Notes under the pieces: generated by a model
Databases searched by the model: none
Seen by the model: the letters and a program-made list of their open reading frames with translations, nothing else
Told to the model about the DNA's origin: nothing
Assembly: GCF_030732865.1 (NCBI RefSeq)
Contig: NZ_JASHKB010000020.1
Location: 1-64,000, forward strand
DNA length: 64,000 nucleotides
Direction: 5' to 3'
DNA from: Roseitalea sp. MMSF_3546
GTDB taxonomy: Bacteria > Pseudomonadota > Alphaproteobacteria > Rhizobiales > Rhizobiaceae
Position numbers and translations under genes: made by a program
Shown here: piece after piece, positions 1 through 9,870 of the stretch
How the letters are laid out: each line of letters starts with the position of its first letter
Position numbering within the stretch: the stretch's first letter is position 1

Positions 1-1
1 C

Positions 2-571
2 ACCAGCCGCCAGGCACGCGACACCTCGGTGCCCAACCCGCCGCCGCAGCTGCGCGAGGACAATTTCGTCGGCTCGAGCGCCGCGCCCGCCAACGGCACC
101 GTCACCGTCCAGCCGCCGACCTTCACACCCGATGGCTGGATCGTCCTGTTCACGCCGTCCGATCCGACCACGCTGGCCGTCTCGGGCGGGGCGACCGCCT
201 CGATCCAGTCCGACCCCTTCGGCGCCTATGCCCGGCTGCTGACGCCCACCGTCGACAGCTCGGTGCGCATTGACGTTCCCGTCGGTACGCTGCAGCGGCT
301 CGCCGGCGGCCAGGCCGAGATCAGCTTCAGGGCACGCACCGACGGCAGCGGCGCATCGCAGATGGCGATCACCTGCGACTTCGGCATGCTGGGCGACTGC
401 GGCCGGCGCCGCTTCAGCCTGAGCCAGTCCGAGACCGAGTACCTGTTCCGCTTCGATCTGTCCGGCGGCATGGTTCCGCAGAGCCCCGGCGCGGTCGAGA
501 TCACCACCGGCACCGGCGATCTGGCCGGCCCCATAAGGCTGAGCGTGGCGCGCATTCGCGGCGCCCCTTGA
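2..571 (+). CDS. Hypothetical protein, C-terminal part (5' end outside the window)
   Basis: The reading frame is open to the left edge of the window. A GTG at 29 is only an internal possible start, so I treat this as the 3' part of a longer gene. The visible 189 residues are rich in Thr, Ser, Gly, Val and Pro, alternate hydrophobic and polar residues, and contain one Cys pair (CDFGMLGDC). This looks like a beta-sandwich from an exported protein, but I recognise no family. No membrane segment is visible in this part. It converges on the polyphosphate kinase gene, with 12 bases between the stops. Function unknown. Confidence 0.6.
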   Translation, partial: TSRQARDTSVPNPPPQLREDNFVGSSAAPANGTVTVQPPTFTPDGWIVLFTPSDPTTLAVSGGATASIQSDPFGAYARLLTPTVDSSVRIDVPVGTLQRLAGGQAEISFRARTDGSGASQMAITCDFGMLGDCGRRRFSLSQSETEYLFRFDLSGGMVPQSPGAVEITTGTGDLAGPIRLSVARIRGAP

Positions 572-583
572 CGCCGGCCGGCG

Positions 584-1480
584 TCAGTCGCCGCCCTGCG
601 GCAGGAAATCGGGTCCTTCGCCGACGATCTTCGGGTCCGCCTCGCCGATGATGGTCTCGTCCTTGCCGTCATAGTCGACGCCTGCGAGGACGTGGCGCAG
701 CACTTCCAGCCGGCCGCGACGCTTGTCGTTGAAGCGCACCACGGTCCATGGCGCGTGCGAACGGTGCGTTGCGGCGATCATCTGGTCGCGTGCCGTGGTG
801 TAGTCGTCCCACTTTTCCATGCCCACGATGTCGATGCCCGAAAGCTTCCAGTGCTTGAGCGGCGAGTGGCGACGGTCGTGGAACCGCTTGAGCTGTGTCT
901 CGCGGCCGATGTTCAGCCAGAACTTGTAGAAGACGATTCCCTCATCGACGATGATGCGCTCGAACTCGGGCGTGTCGGCCAGAAAGCGGCCATGCTGGGC
1001 CGGTGTGCAAAAGCCCATCACAGGCTCGACCCCGGCCCGGTTGTACCAGGACCGGTCGAAGGCGACCATTTCGCCCAGGGTCGGAAAATGGTCCACATAC
1101 CGCTGGAAGTACCATTGTCCGCGCTCGCGATCGGACGGCTTGGGCAGCGCTACCACGCGCATGTTGCGCGGATTGAGATAGGCGCGAAGACGCTTGATCG
1201 TGCCGCCCTTGCCGGCCGCGTCCCGGCCCTCGAAGACGATGATCATGCGCTTGCCGGTGCGTTGCATGTCGGTCTGCAGGCGCACGAGCTGCCGCTGGAG
1301 CGCCTCGAGCCGGTCGCGATAGATATCCCGGTCGAGCTTTTCGCCATAGGGATAGTCGGCCGCCGACAACTCGTTGGCGTCAATCCAGTCGGGCAGCTTC
1401 GGATCGTCGATATCGAAGCGTCGCTTGCGGTCTGCGATGGTCAACTCCACCGTGCGCGTGCCTTTTGCCTGCTCGGCCAT
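584..1480 (-). CDS. ppk2: Polyphosphate kinase 2 (PPK2 family)
   Basis: PPK2 enzymes transfer phosphate between polyphosphate and nucleotides in the cytosol. The 298-residue protein has the single-domain PPK2 layout: Walker [10 protein letters not shown] near residue 77, a [16 protein letters not shown] stretch holding the Walker B Asp and the Arg lid, and a KFWLNI strand. The start is placed at the ATG ending at 1480 because AAGGGGG lies 7 bases before it; the frame continues upstream to 1843 without a ribosome site. It resembles class I PPK2 (NDP phosphorylation), but direction and nucleotide preference cannot be read from sequence. It lies divergently next to the phosphate regulon, which fits its role, though I see no Pho box before it. 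Confidence 0.92.
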   Translation of the reverse strand: MAEQAKGTRTVELTIADRKRRFDIDDPKLPDWIDANELSAADYPYGEKLDRDIYRDRLEALQRQLVRLQTDMQRTGKRMIIVFEGRDAAGKGGTIKRLRAYLNPRNMRVVALPKPSDRERGQWYFQRYVDHFPTLGEMVAFDRSWYNRAGVEPVMGFCTPAQHGRFLADTPEFERIIVDEGIVFYKFWLNIGRETQLKRFHDRRHSPLKHWKLSGIDIVGMEKWDDYTTARDQMIAATHRSHAPWTVVRFNDKRRGRLEVLRHVLAGVDYDGKDETIIGEADPKIVGEGPDFLPQGGD

Positions 1481-1973
1481 GTCTGCACCCCCTTGTGCCA
1501 TTGTCCTGTGATCTTGCCGTGACCAATCCAGCGTTCCAGGGGCCGACCACCAGCACGCAAGGCTGGGTTGGTGCCCGAACTTGCCGGCCAACAGGACAAA
1601 GGCGCAAGCAGGTGCTGGTCCCCTTGCGGGTATCTTCGACGCCTTGGCCGGCGATTTCGGCCCAAGCCTCGGCCCAACCCGAAGCGCCGCGCCCAATTCC
1701 GCCCGGTCGGCGACGCTCGTGCCTGAATGTGCTCTGCATGTCCTTCGTCCTCGCTTCCGGACCGGGCCAATCCTGGCTGCGACGCGGTCCGCGCGGTGAT
1801 TCTCGGCAGAGCCTAGGCCTTGTGCGCGGCAAATCAAATGCACCGGCTCGGTGTCGGCCTTCCGTTCGCCGCCCGCAAGGCCTAGTTACACGGTGTCGTC
1901 ACGACATGGGCGATGGCTGGCGCGCGCCATGTGCGCCGAAGCGAATGCACAATCAGGCAAGAGAGCCCCGGAC
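1481..1973. other. Intergenic region between ppk2 and phoR
   Basis: About 490 bases between two divergent genes, so it should hold both promoters. I see no convincing -35/-10 pair and no Pho box. A perfect 13-base palindrome, TGTCGT-C-ACGACA, lies at 1894-1906, about 70 bases before phoR, and could be an operator. Frames that stay open here lack ribosome sites and look like composition effects. Confidence 0.4.
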
Positions 1974-3278
1974 ATGATGGCCGATCTCAGGCGCCGGCTG
2001 GTTTCCAACCGCTTTCCGCTGGCGGCGGCGGTGGGCCTGTTCGTGCTGCTTCTTGCCGCCGGTGCGATCGGTCCGCTCGCCTTCGTGCTGCTTTCGGCCG
2101 TGATGGTCGCGGTCAGCCTGTTCGCACCGGTGCGCACCGCCTCGGCGCGCCGTGCCGCCCGCAGCCGGCGCAAGGAGGCCAGCCCCGAATTCCGGGTCTA
2201 TGGCGCCGCCCTTGACGGCATTCCCGACCCGGTGCTGGTCATCGACAAGCGCGGCGTCGTCCAGCACGCCAATCGCGAATATCGCCGCGTGCTCGGCACG
2301 ATGCAGCCGGGCGCGTCGGTGCTCATCCGTTTCCGCTCGCCGGAAATGCTCGACATGATCCAGCGCGCATTCGCCGGCCAGCAGCCCGACCCGGTGGAAC
2401 TGGTCGAGCGTTCGCCGCGCGAGCACTGGTTCATGGTCTCCATCGCCCCGCTGAAGCCGGCTTCGCGGCCGCTCATCGGCCATGTGCTGCATTTCCGCGA
2501 TCTCAGCGAGTTGCGCCGTGCCGAGCGCATGCGCACCGATTTCATCGCCAATGCCAGCCACGAACTGCGCACGCCGCTGGCCTCGCTGACCGGCTTCATC
2601 GAGACCCTCGCCGGTCCCGCGCGCGATGACCCGGGAGCGCGCGAGAAGTTCCTCGACATCATGCTCAATCAGGCCGAGCGCATGTCGCGCCTGATCGACG
2701 ACCTCTTGTCGCTGAGCCGGTTCGAGACGGCGCTTGGCCGGTCCGACTTCGCCCAGGTCGATCTGGTCGATGCGCTCGTGCACGTCGTCGGCGCGTTGCA
2801 GCCGGTCGCCGCGCGCTCCGATATCGTCATCAAGCTCGACCGAAGCGCGGTCCCCGGCGGCATCGCCACCGTCCACGGCAGCCGCGACGAACTGATCCAG
2901 CTCTTCGAGAACCTGGTCGAGAACGCCATCAAGTATGGCGGCGCCGGCAAGCGCGTCGACATTACGATCAGCCCGGCAAAGCTCGGCGGTCTCGATGCCT
3001 GGGCCGTGGCGGTGCGCGACCACGGCCCCGGCATTGACGAGGAGCACATTCCGCGCCTTACCGAACGTTTCTACAGGGTCGATGTGGCCTCGAGCCGGGA
3101 CAAGCAGGGCACCGGCCTTGGGCTTGCGATCGTCAAGCACATCGTCACCCGACACGAGGGCCGATTGATCATCCAGTCACGCCTTGGTGAGGGCACGACA
3201 TGCAGTGTCACCTTCCCGGCAACGGTCGCGGACAAAGCTGAAGCGAACCCGGAAAAACTCGCAATATCAGAGACATGA
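1974..3278 (+). CDS. phoR: Phosphate regulon sensor histidine kinase PhoR
   Basis: Membrane sensor kinase that phosphorylates PhoB when phosphate is scarce. From the chosen start (ATG 1974, with AAGAGAG before it) the 434-residue protein has two hydrophobic helices (about residues 12-50), a PAS domain (about 75-185), the HisKA box ASHELRTPL with phospho-acceptor His196, and an HATPase domain with the N box (NLVENAIKYG), DHGPGID and GTGLGLAI. A frame-consistent GTG at 1851 would add 41 residues but has no good ribosome site. It is followed directly by the Pho boxes and pstS, the usual rhizobial arrangement, with phoB at the far end of the same cluster. Confidence 0.93.
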   Translation: MMADLRRRLVSNRFPLAAAVGLFVLLLAAGAIGPLAFVLLSAVMVAVSLFAPVRTASARRAARSRRKEASPEFRVYGAALDGIPDPVLVIDKRGVVQHANREYRRVLGTMQPGASVLIRFRSPEMLDMIQRAFAGQQPDPVELVERSPREHWFMVSIAPLKPASRPLIGHVLHFRDLSELRRAERMRTDFIANASHELRTPLASLTGFIETLAGPARDDPGAREKFLDIMLNQAERMSRLIDDLLSLSRFETALGRSDFAQVDLVDALVHVVGALQPVAARSDIVIKLDRSAVPGGIATVHGSRDELIQLFENLVENAIKYGGAGKRVDITISPAKLGGLDAWAVAVRDHGPGIDEEHIPRLTERFYRVDVASSRDKQGTGLGLAIVKHIVTRHEGRLIIQSRLGEGTTCSVTFPATVADKAEANPEKLAISET

Positions 3279-3279
3279 G

Positions 3280-3319
3280 TTGTCATAAAACTGTATTGCG
3301 TTTGTCATAAAAGCTGCAT
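3280..3319 (+). promoter_or_regulatory. Two tandem Pho boxes (PhoB operator) before pstS
   Basis: Four 7-base half-sites follow each other at exact 11-base steps: TTGTCAT (3280), CTGTATT (3291), TTGTCAT (3302), GCTGCAT (3313), with AAAA, GCGT and AAAA between them. This matches the PhoB operator pattern CTGTCAT-N4-CTGTCAT repeated twice. The site starts 1 base after the phoR stop and ends 90 bases before pstS, so it should drive pstSCAB-phoU-phoB under phosphate limitation. Confidence 0.87.
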
Positions 3320-3409
3320 CGGGCCGCCGCAGAAAGGGGCCGGCCGGCGATGCCGGCCTCCACAGCCGCATGTCGGCATTTTGGACACGAGCCCTGACGG
3401 GAGTTACCA

Positions 3410-4444
3410 ATGAAATCCTTGAAAGTTGCACTCATTGCAGCCCTCGGCGCGACCGCGCTGACCACTGCAGCCCATGCACGCGACCAGGTCCAGATCGCCG
3501 GATCGTCGACCGTTCTGCCCTATGCCACGATCGTTGCCGAGAACTTCGGCGAAACCTTCCCGAACTTCCCCACTCCGATCGTCGAGTCGGGCGGTTCCTC
3601 GGCTGGCCTGAAGGAATTCTGCCGCGGCGTGGGCACCGAATTCATCGACATCGCCAACGCCTCGCGCCAGATCCGCGACAGCGAAGTCGAGGAGTGCGCC
3701 GCCAATGGCGTTACCGAGATCCAGGAAATCCGCATCGGCTATGACGGCATCGTGTTCGCTAGCGACATCGATGGCCCGGATTTCGCACTGGAGCCGATCG
3801 ATCTCTACAAGGCCCTGTCCAACCAGATCGTCGTCGACGGCGAACTGGTGGACAACCCGAACGAAACCTGGGCCGATGTGAACCCCGATTTCCCCGACTG
3901 GGAAATCGCCGCCTACATTCCCGGCGAGAAGCACGGCACCCGCGAAGTGTTCGAGGAAAAGGTGCTGCTGGTCGGCTGTGAAGCGGCCGGTGACATGCAG
4001 GCCCGCATGGATGCCGGCATGGACGAGGACACCGCCGAGGAAGACTGCTACGCGGTCCGCAAGGACGGTGCTGCCGTCGACATCGACGGCGACTACACCG
4101 AGACCCTCGCCCGCATCGATGCCAACAAGGAAGGCATGGGCGTGTTCGGCCTGGCGTTCTACGAGAACAACACCGACAAGCTGAAGGTCGCCACGATGAG
4201 CGGCGTGACGCCGAGCACCGAAACCATTGCCTCGGGCGAGTATCCGGTCTCGCGTCCGCTGTTCTTCTACGTCAAGAAGGCGCATCTGGACGTCGTGCCG
4301 GGCCTGCGCGAATACGTGCAGTTCTTCGTCTCCGACGCGATGATCGGTCCGAACAGCCCGCTTGCCAATTACGGCCTGGTTGCTGCTCCCGACGACGAGC
4401 GCGAAGCCGTCCGCGAAGGCTTTGGCGCCGGCGAGACCCTTTAG
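3410..4444 (+). CDS. pstS: Phosphate ABC transporter substrate-binding protein PstS
   Basis: Periplasmic phosphate-binding protein that feeds PstCAB. The 344-residue protein starts with a signal peptide (MKSLKVALIAALG..., likely cut after AHA near residue 23). The mature part opens with the conserved phosphate loop IAGSSTVLPYA, and ESGGSSAGLKEFC supplies further ligands. GGGAG lies before the ATG. It is led by two Pho boxes and followed by a hairpin that may let PstS be made in excess over the membrane subunits. Confidence 0.95.
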   Translation: MKSLKVALIAALGATALTTAAHARDQVQIAGSSTVLPYATIVAENFGETFPNFPTPIVESGGSSAGLKEFCRGVGTEFIDIANASRQIRDSEVEECAANGVTEIQEIRIGYDGIVFASDIDGPDFALEPIDLYKALSNQIVVDGELVDNPNETWADVNPDFPDWEIAAYIPGEKHGTREVFEEKVLLVGCEAAGDMQARMDAGMDEDTAEEDCYAVRKDGAAVDIDGDYTETLARIDANKEGMGVFGLAFYENNTDKLKVATMSGVTPSTETIASGEYPVSRPLFFYVKKAHLDVVPGLREYVQFFVSDAMIGPNSPLANYGLVAAPDDEREAVREGFGAGETL

Positions 4445-4466
4445 GGGTCGCCGAACGCGCTATCAG

Positions 4467-4492
4467 AAACGCGGCCGTTTCGGCCGCGTTTT
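4467..4492 (+). terminator. Intrinsic terminator or attenuator between pstS and pstC
   Basis: Perfect 10-base stem AAACGCGGCC / GGCCGCGTTT (4467-4476 and 4482-4491) with a GTTTC loop, ending in TTTT. It lies 23 bases after the pstS stop. Because pstC-phoB probably depend on read-through from the Pho boxes, it is more likely a partial terminator than a full stop. Confidence 0.7.
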
Positions 4493-4605
4493 CATCCATC
4501 GTCCCGGTGTGCCGGAGGCCGTGCGGTGGACCACCGACTTGAAACGCTCCGCATTTTCAGGGCCGCCGCGCGCCATCGCGCCGACCGGCCGGAAGGTATC
4601 AGCAA

Positions 4606-6093
4606 ATGAGCGTGACGACGCTTGTCGCCATAGTCCTGGTTCTGGCCGCCATCGGCTATGTCGTGGGACTGCAACGCGCGCGCTCCGTCGTCGGCGGCGA
4701 GACCGCGCAGCTTCATTCCCGACCCGGCTATTACGGCTCCTACGTCCTGGTCTGGACCTGCCTGCCGGCGCTGCTCGTGCTGGCCGTTTGGGCCGCCACC
4801 GCCCCCATCGTCATCGAGAACCAGGTGCGGGCGAGCTTTCCCGAAACGGTGCAGATGCAGCAGAGCCCGAACCAGCAGAACCTGTCGATGAACATGGTCG
4901 AGAGCATCGCCCGCGGCCTGCGCCTGCTCGACGAGCGCGAGCGCACCCAGGCGACCGCTGGCTTCGTTGAGCTGCGGCCACTGCTGGCCGAAAAGGGCGT
5001 CGCGCTCGCCGGCAATGGCGAGGACTACATGATCCGCTCGGCGCTGCTGCTCAACCGGCTGACGGATGCCAACCGCCTGTGGCGATCGATCGCGGTGATC
5101 GGTTTCTCCCTTGTCGGGCTGGGCTTTGCCCTGGTCCAGATCCGCGCGCGGCTGCGGGCGCGAAACCGCGTCGAGGCCGTCATCCACGGCGCGCTCATTC
5201 TGGCGTCGACCGTCGCCATCCTGACCACGATCGGCATCGTCCTGTCGATGGTTTCCGAGACAGGGCGCTTTTTCAGTTCCGTCCCGCCCGCCGAATTCTT
5301 CTTCGGCACGGTGTGGGACCCGCGCTTCGCCAACGCCGAGGATCCCGACGCCGCCGGCCAGTTCGGTCTGATCCCGCTGCTCGCCGGCACGCTCTACATC
5401 GCCTTCGTGGCGATGCTGGTCGCCGTGCCGATCGGTCTGTTCGCTGCCATCTACATGGCCGAATATGCCGGCTCGCGCTTTCGCTCGCTGGCAAAGCCGC
5501 TGCTCGAGGTGCTCGCCGGCATCCCGACGATCGTCTACGGCTTTTTCGCACTGATTACGGTCGGCCCCTTCCTGCGCGACATCTCGGCCCAGCTCGCCGG
5601 CATCACCACGGGCGATTTCGCCGCCTTCGTCAGCGCCACCTCGGTGCTGACCGCCGGACTGGTGATGGGCATCATGCTGATCCCGTTCGTGTCCTCGCTG
5701 TCCGACGACATCATCACGCAGGTTCCACGCGCCATGCGCGACGGCTCGCTCGGCCTTGGCGCCACGCGCTCGGAGACCATGCGCCGCGTCATCCTGCCGG
5801 CCGCGCTGCCCGGCGTCGTCGGCGCTCTGCTGATGACCGCGTCGCGGGCCATCGGCGAAACGATGATCGTGGTCATGGCCGCCGGCGTCGCCGCGCGGCT
5901 GTCGATCAACCCGTTCGAGCCGATGACGACCGTGACCGTCAAGATCGTCAGCCAGCTCACCGGCGATCTCGAATTCACCTCGCCGCAGACACTGGTGGCC
6001 TTTGCGCTCGGGCTGACGCTGTTCTTCATCACGCTCGCGCTGAACGTCTATGCGCTTTATATCGTGCGCAAGTATCGGGAGCAGTACGAATGA
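4606..6093 (+). CDS. pstC: Phosphate ABC transporter permease PstC
   Basis: Inner-membrane permease of the high-affinity phosphate importer. At 495 residues it is much longer than the roughly 320-residue E. coli protein. The extra part is an N-terminal region with three membrane helices and a polar stretch (about residues 1-200). The C-terminal half is the usual permease with the EAA-type loop (PRAMRDGSLGLGATRSETMRR) and the ending ALNVYALYIVRKY. The stop overlaps the pstA start as ATGA, showing translational coupling. Long N-terminal forms are known in alphaproteobacteria. Confidence 0.93.
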   Translation: MSVTTLVAIVLVLAAIGYVVGLQRARSVVGGETAQLHSRPGYYGSYVLVWTCLPALLVLAVWAATAPIVIENQVRASFPETVQMQQSPNQQNLSMNMVESIARGLRLLDERERTQATAGFVELRPLLAEKGVALAGNGEDYMIRSALLLNRLTDANRLWRSIAVIGFSLVGLGFALVQIRARLRARNRVEAVIHGALILASTVAILTTIGIVLSMVSETGRFFSSVPPAEFFFGTVWDPRFANAEDPDAAGQFGLIPLLAGTLYIAFVAMLVAVPIGLFAAIYMAEYAGSRFRSLAKPLLEVLAGIPTIVYGFFALITVGPFLRDISAQLAGITTGDFAAFVSATSVLTAGLVMGIMLIPFVSSLSDDIITQVPRAMRDGSLGLGATRSETMRRVILPAALPGVVGALLMTASRAIGETMIVVMAAGVAARLSINPFEPMTTVTVKIVSQLTGDLEFTSPQTLVAFALGLTLFFITLALNVYALYIVRKYREQYE

Positions 6094-7409
6094 CCGACGC
6101 CACGCTGACCACCGGCGCGGCCACCCAGGCGAAGGCCGGCCGCCGGGACATCGGCCTGAAGGCGCGTTATGCCGCCGAGCGCCGCTTCCGCGCCTATGGC
6201 CTTGCCGCCATCATCGTCGGGCTGAGCTTCCTGTTCATCCTTCTGGCCTCGATCGTCTCGCAGGGCTATACGGCCTTCTGGCAGACCTCGATCCTGCTCG
6301 ACGTCACCTTCGACGAGGAGATCGTCGATCCGGAGGGAACGCGCGACACCGGGTCGATGGCCATGCTCACGGCCAATTATCCGCTGCTGGCCCAGCGCGC
6401 GCTGTATGACGCGCTCGATATCGATCCCGACAACCGCGAGGCAACGCGCGCCGCCGATGGACTGGTGTCGCAGGGCGTGCGCACCCAACTCCGCGACATG
6501 GTGACGGCCGACCCCGACATCATCGGCACCACGCAGTCGGTCTGGGTGCTCGCCCATGGCGATATCGACTCGGCGCAGAAGGGCCAGTTCGACCTGACCG
6601 TCGAGGAATCGCGCCGCCGTGTCTCCGATCTGCAGCTTGAGTACATGCAACAGCTCGAGCAGGCCGGCGCGCTCGAGGGGCGCTTCAATACGGGGCTTTT
6701 CACCTTTGGCGCGTCGAGCCGGCCCGAGACCGCCGGCATGGGCGTGGCGATCATCGGCTCGTTCTGGATGATGCTGATCGTGCTGGTGCTGGCGCTTCCG
6801 ATCGGCGTGGCCGCCTCCATCTATCTGGAGGAATTTGCGCCCAAGAACCGGCTGACCGACCTGATCGAGGTCAATATCAACAATCTCGCCGCCGTGCCCT
6901 CCATCGTCTACGGCCTGCTCGGGCTTGCCGTGTTCATCAACTTCACCGGCCTGCCCCGCTCGGCGGCGATCGTCGGCGGGCTGGTCCTGACACTGATGAC
7001 GCTGCCGACGATCATCATCGCCACCCGCGCCGCCCTCAAGGCCGTGCCGCCATCGATCCGCGATGCCGCGCTTGGCGTCGGCGCCTCCAGGATGCAGACC
7101 GTGTTTCACCATGTGCTGCCACTGGCCGCGCCTGGCATTCTCACCGGAACGATCATCGGCCTTGCCACGGCGCTCGGCGAAACCGCGCCGCTGCTGCTGA
7201 TCGGCATGGTCGCCTTCGTCGCCGACTATCCGTCGACGCCGCTCGATCCGTCCACCGCGCTGCCCGTGCAGATCTACATGTGGTCGGGCCAGGCCGAGCG
7301 CGCCTTTGTCGAACGCACCTCCGGCGCGATCATCATCCTGCTCATGTTCCTTGCGGTGATGAACATCACGGCAATCATTCTGCGCCGGCGCTTCGAGCGG
7401 CGCTGGTAA
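6090..7409 (+). CDS. pstA: Phosphate ABC transporter permease PstA
   Basis: Second permease subunit of the Pst importer. The start (ATG 6090) overlaps the pstC stop. The 439-residue protein carries a DUF3333-type N-terminal extension: one helix, then a periplasmic-looking region of about 170 residues containing the acidic strand [16 protein letters not shown]. The permease core follows, with [10 protein letters not shown]-like and [18 protein letters not shown] segments, the latter being the loop that contacts PstB. Its C-terminus ends in basic RRRFERRW. Spacing to pstB is 22 bases. Confidence 0.93.
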   Translation: MTDATLTTGAATQAKAGRRDIGLKARYAAERRFRAYGLAAIIVGLSFLFILLASIVSQGYTAFWQTSILLDVTFDEEIVDPEGTRDTGSMAMLTANYPLLAQRALYDALDIDPDNREATRAADGLVSQGVRTQLRDMVTADPDIIGTTQSVWVLAHGDIDSAQKGQFDLTVEESRRRVSDLQLEYMQQLEQAGALEGRFNTGLFTFGASSRPETAGMGVAIIGSFWMMLIVLVLALPIGVAASIYLEEFAPKNRLTDLIEVNINNLAAVPSIVYGLLGLAVFINFTGLPRSAAIVGGLVLTLMTLPTIIIATRAALKAVPPSIRDAALGVGASRMQTVFHHVLPLAAPGILTGTIIGLATALGETAPLLLIGMVAFVADYPSTPLDPSTALPVQIYMWSGQAERAFVERTSGAIIILLMFLAVMNITAIILRRRFERRW

Positions 7410-7431
7410 GCGAACCACGAGGACGACACCG

Positions 7432-8253
7432 ATGAAAGTCGATACGGACAAGGCCTTTGCCGACCAGGCCGTGCCGCACCAGGGAAGCAACCAGCATCCG
7501 GTCAAGATGCGCGGCCGCGGCGTCAACGTCTTCTATGGCGACAAGCAGGCGATCTTCGATGTCGATCTGGACATTCACGAGCGCGAGGTGACGGCCCTGA
7601 TCGGCCCGTCCGGGTGCGGCAAGTCCACCTATCTGCGCGCCCTGAACCGGATGAACGACACCATCGAGGGGTGCCGCGTGACCGGCGAGATCACGATGGA
7701 CGAGGAGGATATCTACGATCCCTCCATCGACGTGGTCGAACTGCGGGCCCGTGTCGGCATGGTCTTCCAGAAGCCCAATCCGTTCCCCAAGTCGATCTTC
7801 GAGAACGTCTCCTACGGTCCACGCATTCACGGTCTCGCCAAGAACAAGGGCGAACTCGACGATCTCGTCGAGCAGAGCCTGCGCAGCGCGGGGCTGTGGG
7901 AAGAGGTCAAGGATCGGTTGCAGGAGCCCGGCACCGGCCTGTCCGGCGGCCAGCAGCAGCGCCTTTGCATCGCTCGCGCCATTGCCGTTTCGCCCGAGGT
8001 CATCCTGATGGACGAGCCGTGCTCGGCGCTCGATCCGATCGCGACCGCGATCGTCGAGGAGTTGATCGACGAACTGCGGCAGAACTACACGATCGCGATC
8101 GTCACCCATTCCATGCAGCAGGCCGCCCGCGTGTCGCAGCGCACGGCGATGTTCCATCTGGGCGAACTCGTCGAGGTCGGCGATACCGAGATGATGTTCA
8201 CCAATCCGGCGCAAAAGCGCACGCAGGACTACATCACCGGCCGCTTCGGTTGA
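7432..8253 (+). CDS. pstB: Phosphate ABC transporter ATP-binding protein PstB
   Basis: ATPase that powers PstCA. The 273-residue protein has Walker [10 protein letters not shown], the Q-loop [12 protein letters not shown], the signature LSGGQQQR, Walker B VILMDEP and the switch His in VTHSMQQA. Length and motifs match PstB of other bacteria (about 257-275). GAGGACGACACCG precedes the ATG. It sits in the regulon between pstA and phoU. Confidence 0.96.
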   Translation: MKVDTDKAFADQAVPHQGSNQHPVKMRGRGVNVFYGDKQAIFDVDLDIHEREVTALIGPSGCGKSTYLRALNRMNDTIEGCRVTGEITMDEEDIYDPSIDVVELRARVGMVFQKPNPFPKSIFENVSYGPRIHGLAKNKGELDDLVEQSLRSAGLWEEVKDRLQEPGTGLSGGQQQRLCIARAIAVSPEVILMDEPCSALDPIATAIVEELIDELRQNYTIAIVTHSMQQAARVSQRTAMFHLGELVEVGDTEMMFTNPAQKRTQDYITGRFG

Positions 8254-8303
8254 CGCGGCATCGGGCGTCCGGCCGGAGCCAAACACGAATTGGAAGCACG
8301 ATA

Positions 8304-9026
8304 ATGGCGCAGCACACCGTTACGGCGTTTGAAGAGGACATGAGCTTCCTCGCCCACAAGATCGCCGAGATGGGCGGCCACGGCGAGCGCATGCTCGAAC
8401 AGGCCGTGCGCGCGCTGGTCGAAAGCGATCTGCATCTGGCCCGCCGGGTGATCACCGACGATCTGGTGCTCGACGAGGCGCTGCGGCTGATCGACGACAA
8501 GTCGGTCCTGGTCATCGCCCAGCGCCAGCCCGTCGCCAGCGATCTGCGCGAGGTGTTCGCCGCAATCCGCATCTCGACCGATCTCGAGCGTATCGGCGAT
8601 CTCGCCAAGAACATCGCCAAGCGCGTCTACGCGATCAATGAAGGCACGCATGCAATACGCCTGGCGCGCGGCATCGACCACCTGTGCGAACTGGCGCTTG
8701 CCCAGCTCAAGGAAGTGCTCGATGCCTACGGCACGCGGTCGACCGACAAGCTGTCGATGATCCGCGATCGCGACGACGAGATCGATGCGATGTACACCTC
8801 GTTGTTCCGCGAATTGCTCACCTATATGATGGAGGATCCGCGCAACATCACGACCTGCACGCATCTTCTGTTCTGTGCAAAGAACATCGAGCGCATCGGT
8901 GACCATGCGACGAACATCGCCGAGGCCGTCTACTACATGGTCGAGGGCGAGAAGATGCCCACCTACCGGCCCAAGGAAGACAAGAGCCACCGCGTGAGCG
9001 TCGATGCGGTCGAGGACGACAACTAG
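8304..9026 (+). CDS. phoU: Phosphate signalling protein PhoU
   Basis: PhoU links Pst transport status to PhoR and dampens the response when phosphate is plentiful. The protein is 240 residues from ATG 8304 (GGAAG before it) and contains two PhoU three-helix repeats. Each carries a metal-binding ExxxD-type motif: ISTDLERIGDLAKNIA in the first and CAKNIERIGDHATNIAE in the second. No truncation is seen. It is followed at 35 bases by phoB. Confidence 0.95.
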   Translation: MAQHTVTAFEEDMSFLAHKIAEMGGHGERMLEQAVRALVESDLHLARRVITDDLVLDEALRLIDDKSVLVIAQRQPVASDLREVFAAIRISTDLERIGDLAKNIAKRVYAINEGTHAIRLARGIDHLCELALAQLKEVLDAYGTRSTDKLSMIRDRDDEIDAMYTSLFRELLTYMMEDPRNITTCTHLLFCAKNIERIGDHATNIAEAVYYMVEGEKMPTYRPKEDKSHRVSVDAVEDDN

Positions 9027-9060
9027 GCTTCAGCAGACATACCGACGGGTGACGACGGCC

Positions 9061-9753
9061 ATGGGTGCAGTTCCAACGATCATGGTGGTGGAAGACGAGG
9101 AAGCCCTGAGCGTGCTTCTTCGCTACAATCTCGAGGCGGAGGGATACAAGGTCGAGGCTCTGCTGCGCGGCGACGAGGCCGAGGTCGCGCTGCAGGAGAC
9201 ACCGCCTGACCTTCTGATCCTGGACTGGATGCTTCCGGGCCTGAGCGGCATCGAACTGTGCCGCCGCCTGCGCGCCCGGTCCGAAAGCCAGCGGCTGCCC
9301 ATCATCATGCTCACCGCGCGCGGCGAAGAGAGCGAACGCATCCGCGGCCTTTCGACGGGTGCGGACGATTACGTCGTCAAGCCGTTCTCCACGCCCGAAC
9401 TGATGGCCCGCGTCAAGGCCATGCTGCGCAGGGCGCGGCCCGAGATCGTCGCCTCCCTGCTCAAGGTCGGCGACATCGAGCTCGATCGGGAGACGCACCG
9501 GGTCTACCGCAATGGCCGGGAGATCAAGCTCGGTCCGACCGAGTTCCGCCTGCTCGAATTCTTCCTTCAGGCGCCGGGCCGGGTTTTCTCGCGCGGCCAG
9601 TTGCTCGACGGTGTCTGGGGCGAGAACATCTATGTCGACGACCGCACGGTCGATGTGCATATCGGCCGGCTGCGAAAGTCGATCAATTACGGCCGGCTGC
9701 GCGATCCCATCCGCACCGTGCGCGGTGCCGGCTACGCGCTCGAGGGCAACTGA
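9061..9753 (+). CDS. phoB: Phosphate regulon response regulator PhoB
   Basis: OmpR/PhoB-type transcription factor that binds the Pho boxes once phosphorylated by PhoR. The 230-residue protein has the receiver acidic pair in VVEDEEAL, phospho-acceptor Asp55 (LILDWMLPG), Lys107 (KPF) and a winged-helix DNA-binding domain (about 130-228) with ENIYVDDRTVDVHIGRLRK as the recognition region. ATG 9061 is preferred over an upstream in-frame GTG at 9004 that would lie inside phoU. It is the last gene of the cluster. Confidence 0.95.
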   Translation: MGAVPTIMVVEDEEALSVLLRYNLEAEGYKVEALLRGDEAEVALQETPPDLLILDWMLPGLSGIELCRRLRARSESQRLPIIMLTARGEESERIRGLSTGADDYVVKPFSTPELMARVKAMLRRARPEIVASLLKVGDIELDRETHRVYRNGREIKLGPTEFRLLEFFLQAPGRVFSRGQLLDGVWGENIYVDDRTVDVHIGRLRKSINYGRLRDPIRTVRGAGYALEGN

Positions 9754-9805
9754 CCGCCGCCGCCGCAACGCCCGCCGCGACCCCGGGCCAATCCGCTTGC
9801 GGCGC

Positions 9806-9837
9806 AAAAAAGAGACCGCGGTGCGGGCACCGCGGTC
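9806..9837 (-). terminator. Intrinsic terminator of gcrA
   Basis: Perfect 10-base stem GACCGCGGTG / CACCGCGGTC (9814-9823, 9828-9837) with a 4-base loop. On the minus strand it is followed by a T-rich tail (complement of the A-run at 9806-9811), so it mainly ends gcrA transcription. On the plus strand, after phoB, the following bases are not T-rich. Confidence 0.75.
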
Positions 9838-9870
9838 AGGTTTGGACACGACGTTCTTGGGGAGAAAGGC

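Noticed and set aside
1481-1843. N-terminal extension of the polyphosphate kinase frame
   Set aside because: No family sequence before MAEQAKG, and the only good ribosome site is directly before the ATG ending at 1480.
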